Source of the DNA: Halopseudomonas sabulinigri
GTDB taxonomy: Bacteria; Pseudomonadota; Gammaproteobacteria; Pseudomonadales; Pseudomonadaceae
DNA length: 64,000 bases
Direction: 5' to 3'
NCBI GenBank assembly: GCA_011053055.1
Contig: DRHT01000018.1
Span: 1 to 64,000, forward strand
Notes under the pieces: generated by a model
The model's input: only the letters and a program-made list of their open reading frames with translations
What the model was told of the DNA's origin: nothing
Databases searched by the model: none
Shown: positions 40,633 through 50,151 of the stretch, one piece after another
Position numbering within the stretch: position 1 is the stretch's first letter
Layout: every line of letters starts with the position of its first letter
Program-made: the position numbers and the translations under genes

Positions 40633-41851
40633 CGCCTTCGCCCGCCCGTTTTCCGCTAGCAAAGCAGGCGGTTAAAAGGTAGCCGCCGGTGGGTGCTTCC
40701 CAATCGAGCATTTCCCCCGCGCAGAACAGGCCTGGCAGGCTTTTGAGCATTAAATCGGTGGTTAAACTCGGTTGCTGCACACCGCCGGCACTGCTGATCG
40801 CCTGATCTAACGGGCGGGTAGCATGCAGCGTCAGTGGTAGCTGCTTGATCGCTTTAGCAACATCCGCAGGAGTGGTCAGCTGGCTTTTCTCAAAGCGCTC
40901 ATGCAATAGCGCGATCTTCACCGGATCCAACCCTGCCTTCTTACGCAGCAATGATGACAATGACTGCCCCTTGCGGCTGTCTGCCAGTGAGGCCGTGAGC
41001 AGGGCTTCGCTTCTGTCAGGCGCCAGGTCCAACGTCAGCGTAGCTTGACCATGCACTTCTAGCTGGTCGCGCAAGGGGGCTGAAAGCGCATAAATCAGGC
41101 TGCCTTCGAGTCCGTCGCGGGTGAGTATGCACTCACCACGGCGGCTGATGTACTGACCATCATTGTCGATCAGGCTAGCGATGATCGGTTTAAGCGGCTG
41201 GCCACCAAAGCGTTCACTGAGGAAAGGGCTCCAACGGCAGATAAAGCCGCAGTTGCTGGGCAACAAGTCGCTTACGCCGACGTCTTTATCGCGTAGTTTT
41301 TCGACCCAGCTGCCATCTGATCCCAAGCGTTTCCAGCTACCGCCGCCGAGCGCCAATACGCAAGCCTTGGGCTTGAGCTGGATTTCTCCCTGCGGGTTTT
41401 GCAGACGTAACGCGCCGTCTTCGTCCCAGCCGAGCCAGCGGTGCCGGGTATGCAGCTGCACGCCAGCGTCGCGTAAGCGTTTGAGCCAGGCGCGTAGCAG
41501 CGGCGCGGCTTTCATCTCGGTGGGGAATACGCGGCCGGAGCTGCCGACGAAGGTGTCGATACCCAATTCGTGAATCCAGTCCTGCAGGCCGTCGGCGTCG
41601 AGCTGGGCTAACCAGTCGCTGACCCAGGGCGCGGCTTCACGGTAGCGCTCAGTAAAGGCCGACGTGGGTTCAGAGTGGGTAATGTTCATGCCGCCCACGC
41701 CGGCTAGCAAAAACTTGCGACCGACCGAGGGCATCGCGTCGTACAGGTCCACGCGATAACCTGCTCGCGCGATCGTCTCGGCGGCCATCAAGCCGGCCGG
41801 GCCGCCGCCGATGACGGCAACGCTGTCGGCGTTTGACTGTTGCTTGGTCAT
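40607..41851 (-). CDS. NAD(P)/FAD-dependent oxidoreductase, YhiN/HI0933 family
   Basis: 414-residue flavoprotein. FAD-binding GGGPAG at 15-20, then RKFLLAGVGGMNITHSEP, CVLALGGGSWKRLGSDGSW and the C-terminal GLFCAGEMLDWEAPTGGYLLTACFASG, which match the HI0933-like branch that I know as TIGR03862 (PP4765-type). The reaction is not established. It precedes the HDAC-like gene's 3' end by 30 bases on the same strand; the order tesB, HAD, HDAC-like, flavoprotein in this neighbourhood is one I remember from P. putida. Confidence 0.85.
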   Translation of the reverse strand: MTKQQSNADSVAVIGGGPAGLMAAETIARAGYRVDLYDAMPSVGRKFLLAGVGGMNITHSEPTSAFTERYREAAPWVSDWLAQLDADGLQDWIHELGIDTFVGSSGRVFPTEMKAAPLLRAWLKRLRDAGVQLHTRHRWLGWDEDGALRLQNPQGEIQLKPKACVLALGGGSWKRLGSDGSWVEKLRDKDVGVSDLLPSNCGFICRWSPFLSERFGGQPLKPIIASLIDNDGQYISRRGECILTRDGLEGSLIYALSAPLRDQLEVHGQATLTLDLAPDRSEALLTASLADSRKGQSLSSLLRKKAGLDPVKIALLHERFEKSQLTTPADVAKAIKQLPLTLHATRPLDQAISSAGGVQQPSLTTDLMLKSLPGLFCAGEMLDWEAPTGGYLLTACFASGKRAGEGVTRWLSRA

Positions 41852-41881
41852 CTTATGCCTCTAGTCTATAAGCGGCGCAGT

Positions 41882-42802
41882 TTACCCCAAAGCGCGCTGC
41901 TGCCATATCTGCGCGGCACTGTGATGCAGAATGCCGTGGCGCTGGGCAAGTGCCACCCGATCCTGGTCATAGCCACCGCCAATCACGGCGCAAACGGGTA
42001 TGTCGCGGGCCAGACAAGCATTGATGACGTGGCTGTCGCGTTGAGCTATGCCTTGGTCGGTCAGCGCTAAATAGCCGAGCGCGTCGGCTTGATGTACGTC
42101 CACACCGGCGTCGTAGAGCACCAGGTCAGGTTGGTATAGCGGCAACAGATAGTTCAGCGCTTGCTCCACCGTATTTAGATAGCCTTGATCGCCAAGCTGA
42201 CGGGGCAGGGGGATGTCCCAATCGCTGTGTGCTTTACGCGCCGGGAAGTTGTTTTCACAATGCAGCGAGACCGTGATGGCGTCGCTGTCATTCTCCAGAA
42301 TGCGTGCGGTGCCGTCGCCCTGATGTACGTCACAATCAAAAATCAATATGCGTTGTATCTTGCCGGCGGCCAACAGGTAGCGGCTGGTGATCGCGAGATC
42401 ATTGAAGATGCAAAATCCGGAGGCGAAGTCATGATGAGCGTGATGGGTGCCGCCGGCGAGATGGCAAGCCAATCCGTGCTTTAGTGCTAACTCTGCTGTG
42501 AGTAGTGTGCCGCCGACTGCCCGCAGGGTTCTGGCGACCAGCAGTTCGCTCCAGGGTAACCCCATGCGCCGTTGGGCGGCGGCATCCAGCTGGTTGTTAC
42601 AGAATTGCTCCACGTAGTCGCTAGCGTGGGCCAGCAGCAACAGTTCTATGGGGCAGGATTGCGGTTGGTAGAGGTTCTGGCTGTGCAGCAGGCCGCTGGC
42701 GCGCAGGTGGTCGTGCAGTCGCACGAACTTGTCCATCGGGAAACGATGTGGTGCCGGAAAAGCAAAGCTGTAGTCAGGATGGTATACCAGCGGCAGATCC
42801 AC
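41882..42802 (-). CDS. Histone deacetylase superfamily hydrolase
   Basis: Zinc hydrolase of the HDAC/acetylpolyamine amidohydrolase superfamily, likely removing acetyl groups from small molecules or lysines. I take the GTG at 42802, with GGGGAG five bases upstream, giving 306 residues starting just before LPLVYHPDYSFAFPAPHRFP, where relatives begin; ATGs at 42871 and 42886 extend the frame with a basic, unconserved tail. Catalytic features: tandem His in GGTHHAHHDFASGFCIFND, zinc ligands in DCDVHQGDGT and DAGVDVHQADALG, and the C-terminal GGGYD. Substrate unknown. Confidence 0.87.
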   Translation of the reverse strand: MDLPLVYHPDYSFAFPAPHRFPMDKFVRLHDHLRASGLLHSQNLYQPQSCPIELLLLAHASDYVEQFCNNQLDAAAQRRMGLPWSELLVARTLRAVGGTLLTAELALKHGLACHLAGGTHHAHHDFASGFCIFNDLAITSRYLLAAGKIQRILIFDCDVHQGDGTARILENDSDAITVSLHCENNFPARKAHSDWDIPLPRQLGDQGYLNTVEQALNYLLPLYQPDLVLYDAGVDVHQADALGYLALTDQGIAQRDSHVINACLARDIPVCAVIGGGYDQDRVALAQRHGILHHSAAQIWQQRALG

Positions 42803-43012
42803 TTTTACTCCCCAGGGCTGTTGGTAAACAGCACGAGTATGCTGGCGCCGCTGGCGTCTGAACAGTCTCATGGTTGAACCAGCCATGCCGCCGGCCTGCT
42901 AACTTGGGACAATCCGGGTTAAACTTGCCGGCATTCTGGCAGCGACTATGATCGCTGCTGCTGAACTGAGGTAGAGCGACAACCGTGGTCGCGTCGATTG
43001 TGAGGAAGTGTT

Positions 43013-43876
43013 ATGAGCCAATTGCTGGATGATCTGGTTGACCTGCTGGCGCTGGAAAAAATTGAAGAAAACCTGTTCCGTGGGCGTAGCCAGGATCTGG
43101 GTTTCAAGCAGCTCTTTGGCGGCCAGGTGCTGGGGCAATCACTGTCTGCCGCCAGTCAGACAGTTGACACCGAGCGCCACGTGCATTCGGTGCATGGCTA
43201 TTTTCTGCGCCCCGGCGACCCGACTCATCCTATCGTTTATCAGGTAGACCCGTTGCGCGATGGTGGCAGCTTTACCACACGTCGAGTGCAGGCGATTCAG
43301 AAGGGTAAGCCGATCTTCACCATGATCTGCTCCTTTCAGGGCGATGAGCAAGGTTATGAGCATCAGGTGCAAATGCCCGACGTGCCGGGCCCGGAAGACT
43401 TGCCGAATGAAACCGAATGGACGCGTAAGTACCAGCACCTGATCCACGAAAAAGTGCGCGACAAGGTGCTTTGCGGTAAGCCTATCGAGATTCGCCCGGT
43501 CGGCGAGTTCAACCCGTTTGAGCCGAAGGTATCCGAGCCGGTGCGTTACATGTGGTATCGCGCTGACGGCCAGCTACCGGATGATCCGCAGGTGCATCGT
43601 TATCTGCTGGCCTATGCCTCGGACTTCCACCTGCTGGGCACGGCCATGCAACCACATGCCATCTCTAGTTGGTCGACCAAACTACAGGTTGCCAGCTTGG
43701 ACCATGCGCTTTGGTATCACCGTCCGCTGCGTATGGATGATTGGTTGCTGTACGCCATGGACAGCCCATCGGCTAGCGGCTCTCGTGGTATGTCACGCGG
43801 GCATATCTTTAATCGTGCCGGTGAGCTGGTTGCCTCAGTCGCGCAAGAGTCGCTGATGCGCAAAGTGAAGGACTGA
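43013..43876 (+). CDS. tesB: Acyl-CoA thioesterase II
   Basis: Double hot-dog thioesterase that hydrolyses medium- and long-chain acyl-CoA. The product has 287 residues with the family blocks LFGGQVLGQSLSAASQTV, VHSVHGYFLRPGDP, VDPLRDGGSFTTRRVQAIQ near the N-terminus and SLDHALWYHRPLRMDDWLLY with the C-terminal GHIFNRAGELVASVAQE. The Shine-Dalgarno is GAGGAAG. The HAD gene starts two bases after its stop. Confidence 0.96.
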   Translation: MSQLLDDLVDLLALEKIEENLFRGRSQDLGFKQLFGGQVLGQSLSAASQTVDTERHVHSVHGYFLRPGDPTHPIVYQVDPLRDGGSFTTRRVQAIQKGKPIFTMICSFQGDEQGYEHQVQMPDVPGPEDLPNETEWTRKYQHLIHEKVRDKVLCGKPIEIRPVGEFNPFEPKVSEPVRYMWYRADGQLPDDPQVHRYLLAYASDFHLLGTAMQPHAISSWSTKLQVASLDHALWYHRPLRMDDWLLYAMDSPSASGSRGMSRGHIFNRAGELVASVAQESLMRKVKD

Positions 43877-43878
43877 AT

Positions 43879-44457
43879 ATGCGCGATTTGCAGGGCTGGG
43901 TGTTTGATTTGGATGGCACCCTCACGCTTGCTCAGCATGACTTCCCGGCTATTCGGCGCGAGCTGGGGGTGCCAGCGGAGTCAGATATCCTGACTTACAT
44001 CGCCGCATTGCCTGCCGCTGAGCGAGTGGCTATGAAGGCCGAGCTGGACCAGATTGAATTGCGATTGGCCGATCAGGTCGAGGCTGCGCCGGGTGCGGTT
44101 GAGTTGATTCAGACGCTGCATGAACAGGGGCGACGGCTGGGCATTCTTACCCGCAATTTACAGGCCGTGGCGGTCTCGACTTTGCGGCAAATGGGTATTC
44201 TCGAATGCTTTGCACTTGAGGATGTATTGGGCCGTGAAGACGCTGCGCCCAAGCCCCATCCTGAAGGTATTCAGCTACTGCTAGAGCGCTGGCAACTCAC
44301 ACCGACGCAGGCAGTGATGGTGGGCGACTTTCATTTCGATCTGGAAGCGGGCAGAGCCGCGGGTAGCTACACTTGCCTGATCCATCCGCAGAACCGTTGG
44401 CCTGAGTTGGCCGACTGGCATGCGGTGGATTGCCGGAGCTTGCTGGCGTCTTGTTAA
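43879..44457 (+). CDS. HAD-family phosphatase
   Basis: 192-residue HAD hydrolase. Motif I is DLDGTLT with the nucleophile Asp10 and general acid Asp12; motif II is the Thr of ILTRN; motif III Lys and motif IV are in DAAPKPHPEGI and VMVGDFHFDLEAGRAAG. The cap is a small helical insertion. Phosphoglycolate phosphatase-like, but the substrate is not determined by sequence. Tightly coupled to tesB. Converges on nadC. Confidence 0.88.
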   Translation: MRDLQGWVFDLDGTLTLAQHDFPAIRRELGVPAESDILTYIAALPAAERVAMKAELDQIELRLADQVEAAPGAVELIQTLHEQGRRLGILTRNLQAVAVSTLRQMGILECFALEDVLGREDAAPKPHPEGIQLLLERWQLTPTQAVMVGDFHFDLEAGRAAGSYTCLIHPQNRWPELADWHAVDCRSLLASC

Positions 44458-44464
44458 TTCTGCA

Positions 44465-45322
44465 TTAGGTCGTTTGAAAACGCAGACGCATCGACAGGTC
44501 TACCGCTTTCACATCTTTGGTCAGGCTGCCGATCGAGATGTAATCCACACCGGTTTCCGCCACGCTGCGCAGGGTGGTTTCGTTGATGCCTCCGGAGGCT
44601 TCCAACGCCGCCTTGCCGGCGGTTAGGCTGACCGCCTTGCGCATGTCGTCCAGGCTTAATTCGTCCAACATGACGATATCGGCACCCGCTTCCAGCGCTT
44701 GCTGTAGCTCCTCCAGGCTTTCCACTTCTACTTCCACGGGTTTGCCCGGCGCAATGCGGTTGGCCTGGTTGATTGCGGCGGCAATACCTCCGCAGGCGGC
44801 AATGTGGTTTTCTTTGATGAGAAAAGCGTCAAACAAGCCAATGCGGTGGTTATGACAGCCACCGCAGGTAACGGCATACTTTTGCGCCATGCGTAAGCCC
44901 GGCAGTGTCTTACGGGTGTCCAGCAGCTTTACCGTCGTGTCCTTCACCATGTCGGCGAAATAGCGACTGCGGGTGGCGGTAGCGGAGAGGGTCTGAATAA
45001 AATTCAGCATGCAGCGCTCGGCGGTTAGCATGCCACGTGCCGGGCCATTGAGGCGGCACAATGTCTGGTCGGCCATCAGTTGGTCGCCATCGGCTACTAA
45101 CCATTCGATCTGAATCTGCGGGTCTACCTGACGCACCACCTCGTCCGCCCAGGCGCGGCCGCAGAATATCGCCGCCTCGCGGGTAATGATGCTGGCGCTC
45201 GCCAGATTCTCGGCGGGGATCAGGCTGGCGGTAATGTCACCGTCGCCAACATCTTCATTCAGGGCGCGGCGCACATCATCAACGATGACGGCCTGCAGAC
45301 TGTCGAGGGTTAGGTTCGGCAT
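44465..45322 (-). CDS. nadC: Nicotinate-nucleotide pyrophosphorylase (quinolinate phosphoribosyltransferase)
   Basis: Makes nicotinate mononucleotide from quinolinate and PRPP in de novo NAD synthesis. The product has 285 residues with [99 protein letters not shown] and EASGGIN, covering the whole family signature. It sits on the minus strand beside the ampD region, as in other pseudomonads. Confidence 0.97.
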   Translation of the reverse strand: MPNLTLDSLQAVIVDDVRRALNEDVGDGDITASLIPAENLASASIITREAAIFCGRAWADEVVRQVDPQIQIEWLVADGDQLMADQTLCRLNGPARGMLTAERCMLNFIQTLSATATRSRYFADMVKDTTVKLLDTRKTLPGLRMAQKYAVTCGGCHNHRIGLFDAFLIKENHIAACGGIAAAINQANRIAPGKPVEVEVESLEELQQALEAGADIVMLDELSLDDMRKAVSLTAGKAALEASGGINETTLRSVAETGVDYISIGSLTKDVKAVDLSMRLRFQTT

Positions 45323-45367
45323 GGGCGCTCCAGCAACGTTTTGAATGCCGGCGAGTATACCCGATTG

Positions 45368-45400
45368 ATAAAAAAATACCCGCCTCGGGAGGCGGGTATT
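45368..45400 (-). terminator. Intrinsic terminator downstream of the alanine symporter gene
   Basis: AATACCCGCCT (45375-45385), loop CGGG, AGGCGGGTATT (45390-45400): a perfect 11-bp stem. Read on the minus strand it is followed by a run of seven Ts (complement of 45370-45376). It ends the alsT-type transcript before nadC; in the plus direction it lacks a T tract. Confidence 0.9.
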
Positions 45401-45423
45401 GGCTAGTGCATAAGGCGCTGAAA

Positions 45424-46788
45424 TTACTTGTTCAGGTAATTCACCGGGTCATTGAAGTAGTCCCGCGTTAGCCGGAAAACCACAGGGCTAAGCAACAATA
45501 GTGCAATCAGGTTGGGAATCGCCATCATGGCATTCAGTGTATCTGCGACCAGCCACAAACTGGCCAGATCTATGCCGGGCAGGGTGCCTAGCGGCACGGC
45601 GATAATCCAAAGTACACGGAACGGGATATTGGAGCGTTCCCCAAACAGGAATTGCGTGCACTTCTCTGAGTAGAAGCTCCAGCCGATGATAGTAGTGAAG
45701 GCGAATACCGCCAGACCAATACTGACTATGTATTGCCCCCAGCCACCGGGTAAGCCCTGACTAAAGGCGAGCGCCGATAGAGGAGCACCGTTCTCGCCGC
45801 TCTGCCAGGCACCGGTCACCATGATCACCAGCCCGGTAATCGAGCAGATAACGATGGTGTCGATGAAAGTCCCCAGCATGGCAATTGTGCCTTGGCGGAT
45901 CGGGTTGTTGGTCTGTGCCGCAGCGTGCGCGATCGGAGCGCTACCCAAGCCTGCTTCATTAGAAAATACGCCGCGCGCAATACCAAAGCGCATGGCTGCC
46001 CACACCGTTGCGCCAGCAAAACCGCCGGCCGCGGCAGCAGGGTTAAAGGCGTAATGGAGGATGTCGCCAAAGGCAGCTGGAATGCGGTCGAAGTGGATGA
46101 TCAGAATAATCAAACCGCCACCCACGTAAAACAACGCCATGATAGGTACTAGTTTGCCGGCAACGTCACCAATGCGTTTAATGCCGCCGAGCAGAACCAG
46201 CGCCACTAGAATGGCAATGATGATACCGGTCACCAGAGGCGGAATGCCGAAGCTGCTACTCAGTGCATCGGCTACCGAATTGGACTGGATGGTATTACCG
46301 ATACCAAAACCGGCAAGCATGCCGAAAATAGCGAATAGCACGCCGAGCCACTTCCACTTGGCGCCCAGACCGTTCTTGATGTAGTACATCGGGCCGCCGA
46401 CGTGGTTGCCTAAGGCATCCTTCTCGCGAAAGCGCACTGCTAATACGGCTTCGGCAAACTTGGTCGCCATGCCGACCAAGGCGATCACCCACATCCAGAA
46501 CAATGCGCCCGGACCGCCGAAGAAAATAGCGGTAGCGACACCTGCAATGTTACCGGTACCTACTGTAGCGGAGAGGGCAGTCATCAGGGCGTTAAAGGGG
46601 CTGATGTCACCTTCTTCGGTGCTCTTGCGGCCACGCCAGAGCATGCTGAAGCCGTAAAATAGTTTACGTTGCGGAATGAGTTTCAGGCCTAAGGTAAGGT
46701 AAAGGCCTGTGCCGGCTAATAACGCGAGCATTGCCGGTCCCCAGACAAAGCCGTTGATATTGCCGATCAGGCTAATGATTGCTTCCAT
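45424..46788 (-). CDS. alsT: Alanine/glycine:sodium symporter (AGCS family)
   Basis: 454-residue inner-membrane transporter with about ten to eleven hydrophobic helices. The AGCS family patterns [52 protein letters not shown] and [25 protein letters not shown] are clear. It takes up alanine or glycine with sodium; a marine or salt-tolerant lifestyle would suit, but that is inference. Shine-Dalgarno GGAG lies nine bases before the ATG. A CRP/Vfr-like dyad is found 33-48 bases upstream of the start. Confidence 0.92.
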   Translation of the reverse strand: MEAIISLIGNINGFVWGPAMLALLAGTGLYLTLGLKLIPQRKLFYGFSMLWRGRKSTEEGDISPFNALMTALSATVGTGNIAGVATAIFFGGPGALFWMWVIALVGMATKFAEAVLAVRFREKDALGNHVGGPMYYIKNGLGAKWKWLGVLFAIFGMLAGFGIGNTIQSNSVADALSSSFGIPPLVTGIIIAILVALVLLGGIKRIGDVAGKLVPIMALFYVGGGLIILIIHFDRIPAAFGDILHYAFNPAAAAGGFAGATVWAAMRFGIARGVFSNEAGLGSAPIAHAAAQTNNPIRQGTIAMLGTFIDTIVICSITGLVIMVTGAWQSGENGAPLSALAFSQGLPGGWGQYIVSIGLAVFAFTTIIGWSFYSEKCTQFLFGERSNIPFRVLWIIAVPLGTLPGIDLASLWLVADTLNAMMAIPNLIALLLLSPVVFRLTRDYFNDPVNYLNK

Positions 46789-47125
46789 TGACGCTGCTCC
46801 TGCTGTTTATTTTTTATTGATGTGAGTGGTGCCACATCACTCTTATGAGGTGCCTTTTGGGCTGATCCGTTGTCAGGATATACCAGGATTGCCGGTTCGG
46901 GGCGAACCAAAGATGGTGATCTTATCGTGGACGATAATTTCATGGCCTGATGGGTATATTAAATGTGATACGCATCAATAAATCCGACGGGCTTGGGTGC
47001 GCTCGATTTGAAAACGGGTATACTGATAAAAATATTTGACGCCAAATTTACGACACATGGAAGGTTTGAGCAGGATAGCACTCAGGCGTTGTACGCGATA
47101 AGCCCGGCTTATCAGGAGAGGTAGC
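46789..47125. other. 337-bp divergent spacer with four dyads, no gene
   Basis: Between the divergent alsT and DUF1631 genes. No ORF or RNA gene is recognised. Dyads seen: TGATGTG/CACATCA (46818-46839), GGTTCG-GGG-CGAACC (46894-46908), TTATCG-TGGA-CGATAA (46922-46937), and the perfect 17-base GATAAGCC-C-GGCTTATC (47097-47113). The last one touches the Shine-Dalgarno AGGAGAGG (47114-47121) of the DUF1631 gene. Neither gene has a convincing sigma-70 promoter by eye, although a TATACT lies at 47019-47024. Confidence 0.5.
46821..46836 (-). promoter_or_regulatory. Possible CRP/Vfr-like site upstream of alsT
   Basis: On the minus strand TGTGG-CACCAC-TCACA matches the CRP/Vfr pattern TGTGA-N6-TCACA at nine of ten positions. 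It lies 33-48 bases before the alsT start, a position that would be inside or just after the promoter and so could mean repression. A single match of this length is only suggestive. Confidence 0.35.
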
Positions 47126-49510
47126 ATGTCCCAGGACCCAAAGGTGGTATCGATCAAGTCGAGTCTCGCAGGCCGCCATGGCCAAGGCGTGAGCAAAGGT
47201 TTGTCTTTATTGCCGCTACCCTTAAGTGCCGTACGCGAGCATTTGCAGCAATACCTGCATACGACGCTGAATACCCTGTTTGATAATGCCGACGACAACC
47301 TCTTCCAGATGGCTGATCGGGCGCCCAGTAATGCCGATCAATCACTCTTCTTTGAAGCCATGCGCACAGTGCGTCTGCAGCGTGGCAGCATCCTCAAAAG
47401 TGTTAGCGCCGGTCTGCAGCAAGCCACCGAGCAACTGAACAGTGATGCCCCAACCAAAACCGCTGCACATATCCCGTTCGAGCTGGACAGCCTGACTCTG
47501 GTTCAGCCCGATGAACTGGAGCAGTCGGTTGCGCTGGATGGCATGGTTAGCCGGGTAAATAATCGCAACCAGCAGTCTTTGATGCACCTGGCGATACGTA
47601 GTAACAGCCTGGTCAAAAGCCTTGTGGATGAGCGCAATAACCCCTTGGCTCCTGCGGCACTGGCAGAATATTTCGCTGAAGCGCTGAAGCCGCTGGCACT
47701 TGAGATTAAAGTCCGCTTGATTGTTCTTAAGCTCTTTGAGCGTTACGTATTCAATGCGATTGACGCCGAATATGAAGAATTGAACAAGCTGTTGATCAAC
47801 TCAGGGGTAATGCCAGATCTGCGCTTGGCACAAGTGTCTCCTTCGTCGCGGCGGGTGCCTGCAGCAGGGGTGGGTACGCGATCAACAGAGAAGGCGCGCG
47901 ATAATCAGCCCGGTGCAGTAGATCAGCAGGAAGTGCTGAGTATGTTTAGCGAGCTGATCGGCAATTGGCGGCATGCCAGCGGTGATATGGCGCTGGCAGG
48001 CTTGTCTGGCGTTGGCGCAAGGCCCATGCCTAGCAATGAGCTGCTACAGGTTCTTGCCGAACTCCCGATTGAAGAAGCGACAGAAGCCAACGCCGGAAAT
48101 CGGCTGCCTGGCATGCGTCAGCGTATTCAACAGGTGTTGCAAACGCAGCGCCAGCAGGAGGGCGGCGATCAGAAAGTCTTGGGCCGGGTGGATGATGATG
48201 TCATCAGCCTGGTATCCATGTTGTTCGATTTTATCCTCGAAGATCCGGCGTTGCCCTCTGCGGTCAAGGTGTTGATCGGTCGATTACAGCTGCCGATTTT
48301 GCGCGTAGCCATTGCCGATAAAAGCTTCTTCAGTCGTGGGGCACATCCGGCGCGGCGTTTATTGAATGAGCTGGCACGGGCGACCATGGGTTGGAGCGAT
48401 CATGATGACCCGCGTCGTGACCAGCTACATGGCTTGCTTGAGAACATTGTTGAACAGTTGCTGACGATAACCGAGCCGCAGGACGCGCTGTTCGAATCCT
48501 TGCATGCGGAATTGACTGCCTTTTTGCGTAACGAGCAGCGTCGTTCGGATCGTATTGAACAACGCACCCGCGACGCGGAAGAAGGGCGCGCGCGGATGCA
48601 GGTCGCACGAAATGACGTGGCCAAGGCGGTCAATGATTTGCTGGTAGGTCGTACCTTGCCGGTCACTGTAGTTGATCTGCTGCGTGATGTCTGGAGCCAG
48701 GTTTTGCAGATGGTTTGCTTGCGCGAAGGCGCCGGATCGACCGCCTGGGATAAGGCTGTGCGCTCGGCTCAGCAGATGATCGACAGCGTTGAATCCGTGC
48801 CTGCTGGAGAGCTGCAGCACCGAATCCAAACTAATGAAAAAGTACTTGAGGCGTTGCGTTCCGGATTGCAGCTGTTGGGCTTCGATGCCTCTGCCGTAGC
48901 GGTTCAGGTGGCGCGACTTGCGCAGCCGCAAATGTTGGCATTGTCTGCAGCGCAGGCCGTCGAATCGCAACGGGATCGTGATGAAAAAGCCGCGCTAGCG
49001 GCGCTGATACCGGCGTCCATTGCGGTGCCTGCGTCAGCACAAATAGTTGAGCCAGAGATCCCTGAGAGTGATGCGCCGAACGTCGAAGCATCCGCGCCGT
49101 TGCAGCGAGATGTTGTCGCGGCGGTTGTCGAGCCCATTGAGCAAGTGCACGTGGCTGAACCGGTGCTTGAGCAGGCTGACGTGGAGCCAGTGGCGGAAAC
49201 GGTAGAAGATCTGCCGAGCGTCGGTGCCCAACGCTGGATTGAAAGCCTGCGGGCTGGATGCTGGTGTTTGCTGAGCGCGACTGAAAGCCAGCCCGAGCAG
49301 CGTTGTAAGTTGGCAGCGATTATCAGCTTCAGCGGTAAGTACATTTTTGTGAATCGCGGCGGTATGAAAGTCGCCGAATTTGGTAAGTCGGAGCTGACCC
49401 GGCATTTCGATCAGGGGTTAATCACGCTGCTGGACGAAAATCAGCTGTTTGACCGTGCGCTCGAATCAGTTATCGGTAATCTGCGCCGCTTACAGTCTGC
49501 AAAGTCCTGA
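47126..49510 (+). CDS. DUF1631 family protein
   Basis: Large cytoplasmic protein of 794 residues, mostly helical, with no signal or membrane segment. The N-terminal LSLLPLPLSAVREHLQQYLHTTL and the central VKVLIGRLQLPILRVAIADKSFFSRGAHPARRLLNEL are the blocks by which I recognise DUF1631; some databases have wrongly called the family thymidine phosphorylase. Residues about 620-700 are a low-complexity Ala/Val/Glu/Pro linker, and a C-terminal domain (RWIESLRAGCWCLLSATES to LLDENQLFDRALESVI) of small beta-rich character follows. Function unknown. It sits between nadC and ampD, as in Pseudomonas. Confidence 0.85.
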   Translation: MSQDPKVVSIKSSLAGRHGQGVSKGLSLLPLPLSAVREHLQQYLHTTLNTLFDNADDNLFQMADRAPSNADQSLFFEAMRTVRLQRGSILKSVSAGLQQATEQLNSDAPTKTAAHIPFELDSLTLVQPDELEQSVALDGMVSRVNNRNQQSLMHLAIRSNSLVKSLVDERNNPLAPAALAEYFAEALKPLALEIKVRLIVLKLFERYVFNAIDAEYEELNKLLINSGVMPDLRLAQVSPSSRRVPAAGVGTRSTEKARDNQPGAVDQQEVLSMFSELIGNWRHASGDMALAGLSGVGARPMPSNELLQVLAELPIEEATEANAGNRLPGMRQRIQQVLQTQRQQEGGDQKVLGRVDDDVISLVSMLFDFILEDPALPSAVKVLIGRLQLPILRVAIADKSFFSRGAHPARRLLNELARATMGWSDHDDPRRDQLHGLLENIVEQLLTITEPQDALFESLHAELTAFLRNEQRRSDRIEQRTRDAEEGRARMQVARNDVAKAVNDLLVGRTLPVTVVDLLRDVWSQVLQMVCLREGAGSTAWDKAVRSAQQMIDSVESVPAGELQHRIQTNEKVLEALRSGLQLLGFDASAVAVQVARLAQPQMLALSAAQAVESQRDRDEKAALAALIPASIAVPASAQIVEPEIPESDAPNVEASAPLQRDVVAAVVEPIEQVHVAEPVLEQADVEPVAETVEDLPSVGAQRWIESLRAGCWCLLSATESQPEQRCKLAAIISFSGKYIFVNRGGMKVAEFGKSELTRHFDQGLITLLDENQLFDRALESVIGNLRRLQSAKS

Positions 49511-49579
49511 TTAGACCGGCGTGCGCGGCTGCTTTGCTCCTGTTAGCATAGGGTTTTTGTTGATGGGGCCGATCTTATA

Positions 49580-50140
49580 ATGCGTCTGCAAGAGGGCTGG
49601 TTAGACAGCGCGCAAATCTGCCGCTCAGAACACTTCAATGCCCGTCCTGATGGCGAGGCCGTCTCACTTCTGGTAGTACACAATATCAGCCTGCCACCCG
49701 GTCAGTTTGGCGGTGGTCATGTGCAACGTTTCTTCTGTGGCCAGCTTGACTCCTCTTTACACCCTTATTTCGCGCAAATATCTGAGCTGCGGGTTTCCGC
49801 GCACTTCCTGATTGAGCGAAGCGGGATCATTACGCAGTTCGTCAATTGCGATCAGCGCGCCTGGCACGCTGGCGCGTCTTCCTATGCTGGTCGCGCTGAA
49901 TGTAACGATTTCTCGATAGGGATTGAGTTGGAGGGAGCAGATCAGACGGCCTACACTGACGCTCAGTATGATGCGCTCAGTGAGTTAACCAAGGCGTTGC
50001 AGGTAGCCTACCCGGCAATTACCCCTTGTCGAGTTACCGGTCACGAGTTTATCGCTCCGGGCCGCAAGACAGATCCGGGCGTGGCCTTTGACTGGCGTCG
50101 TTACTTGAGCAGCCTGGTCTGCGCTTCACCCAATCCCTAA
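49580..50140 (+). CDS. ampD: 1,6-anhydro-N-acetylmuramyl-L-alanine amidase AmpD
   Basis: Cytoplasmic zinc amidase of peptidoglycan recycling; by lowering anhydromuropeptides it keeps AmpR-controlled ampC off. The product has 186 residues with the zinc ligands His34 (VVHNIS), His155 (VTGHEFIAPGRKTDPG) and Asp165, and the catalytic Glu116 (IGIELEG), matching the known AmpD layout almost residue for residue. Followed after 11 bases by ampE. The importer of its substrates, ampG, is encoded at 58010-59383. Confidence 0.96.
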   Translation: MRLQEGWLDSAQICRSEHFNARPDGEAVSLLVVHNISLPPGQFGGGHVQRFFCGQLDSSLHPYFAQISELRVSAHFLIERSGIITQFVNCDQRAWHAGASSYAGRAECNDFSIGIELEGADQTAYTDAQYDALSELTKALQVAYPAITPCRVTGHEFIAPGRKTDPGVAFDWRRYLSSLVCASPNP

Positions 50141-50151
50141 AGGCTCCATAA

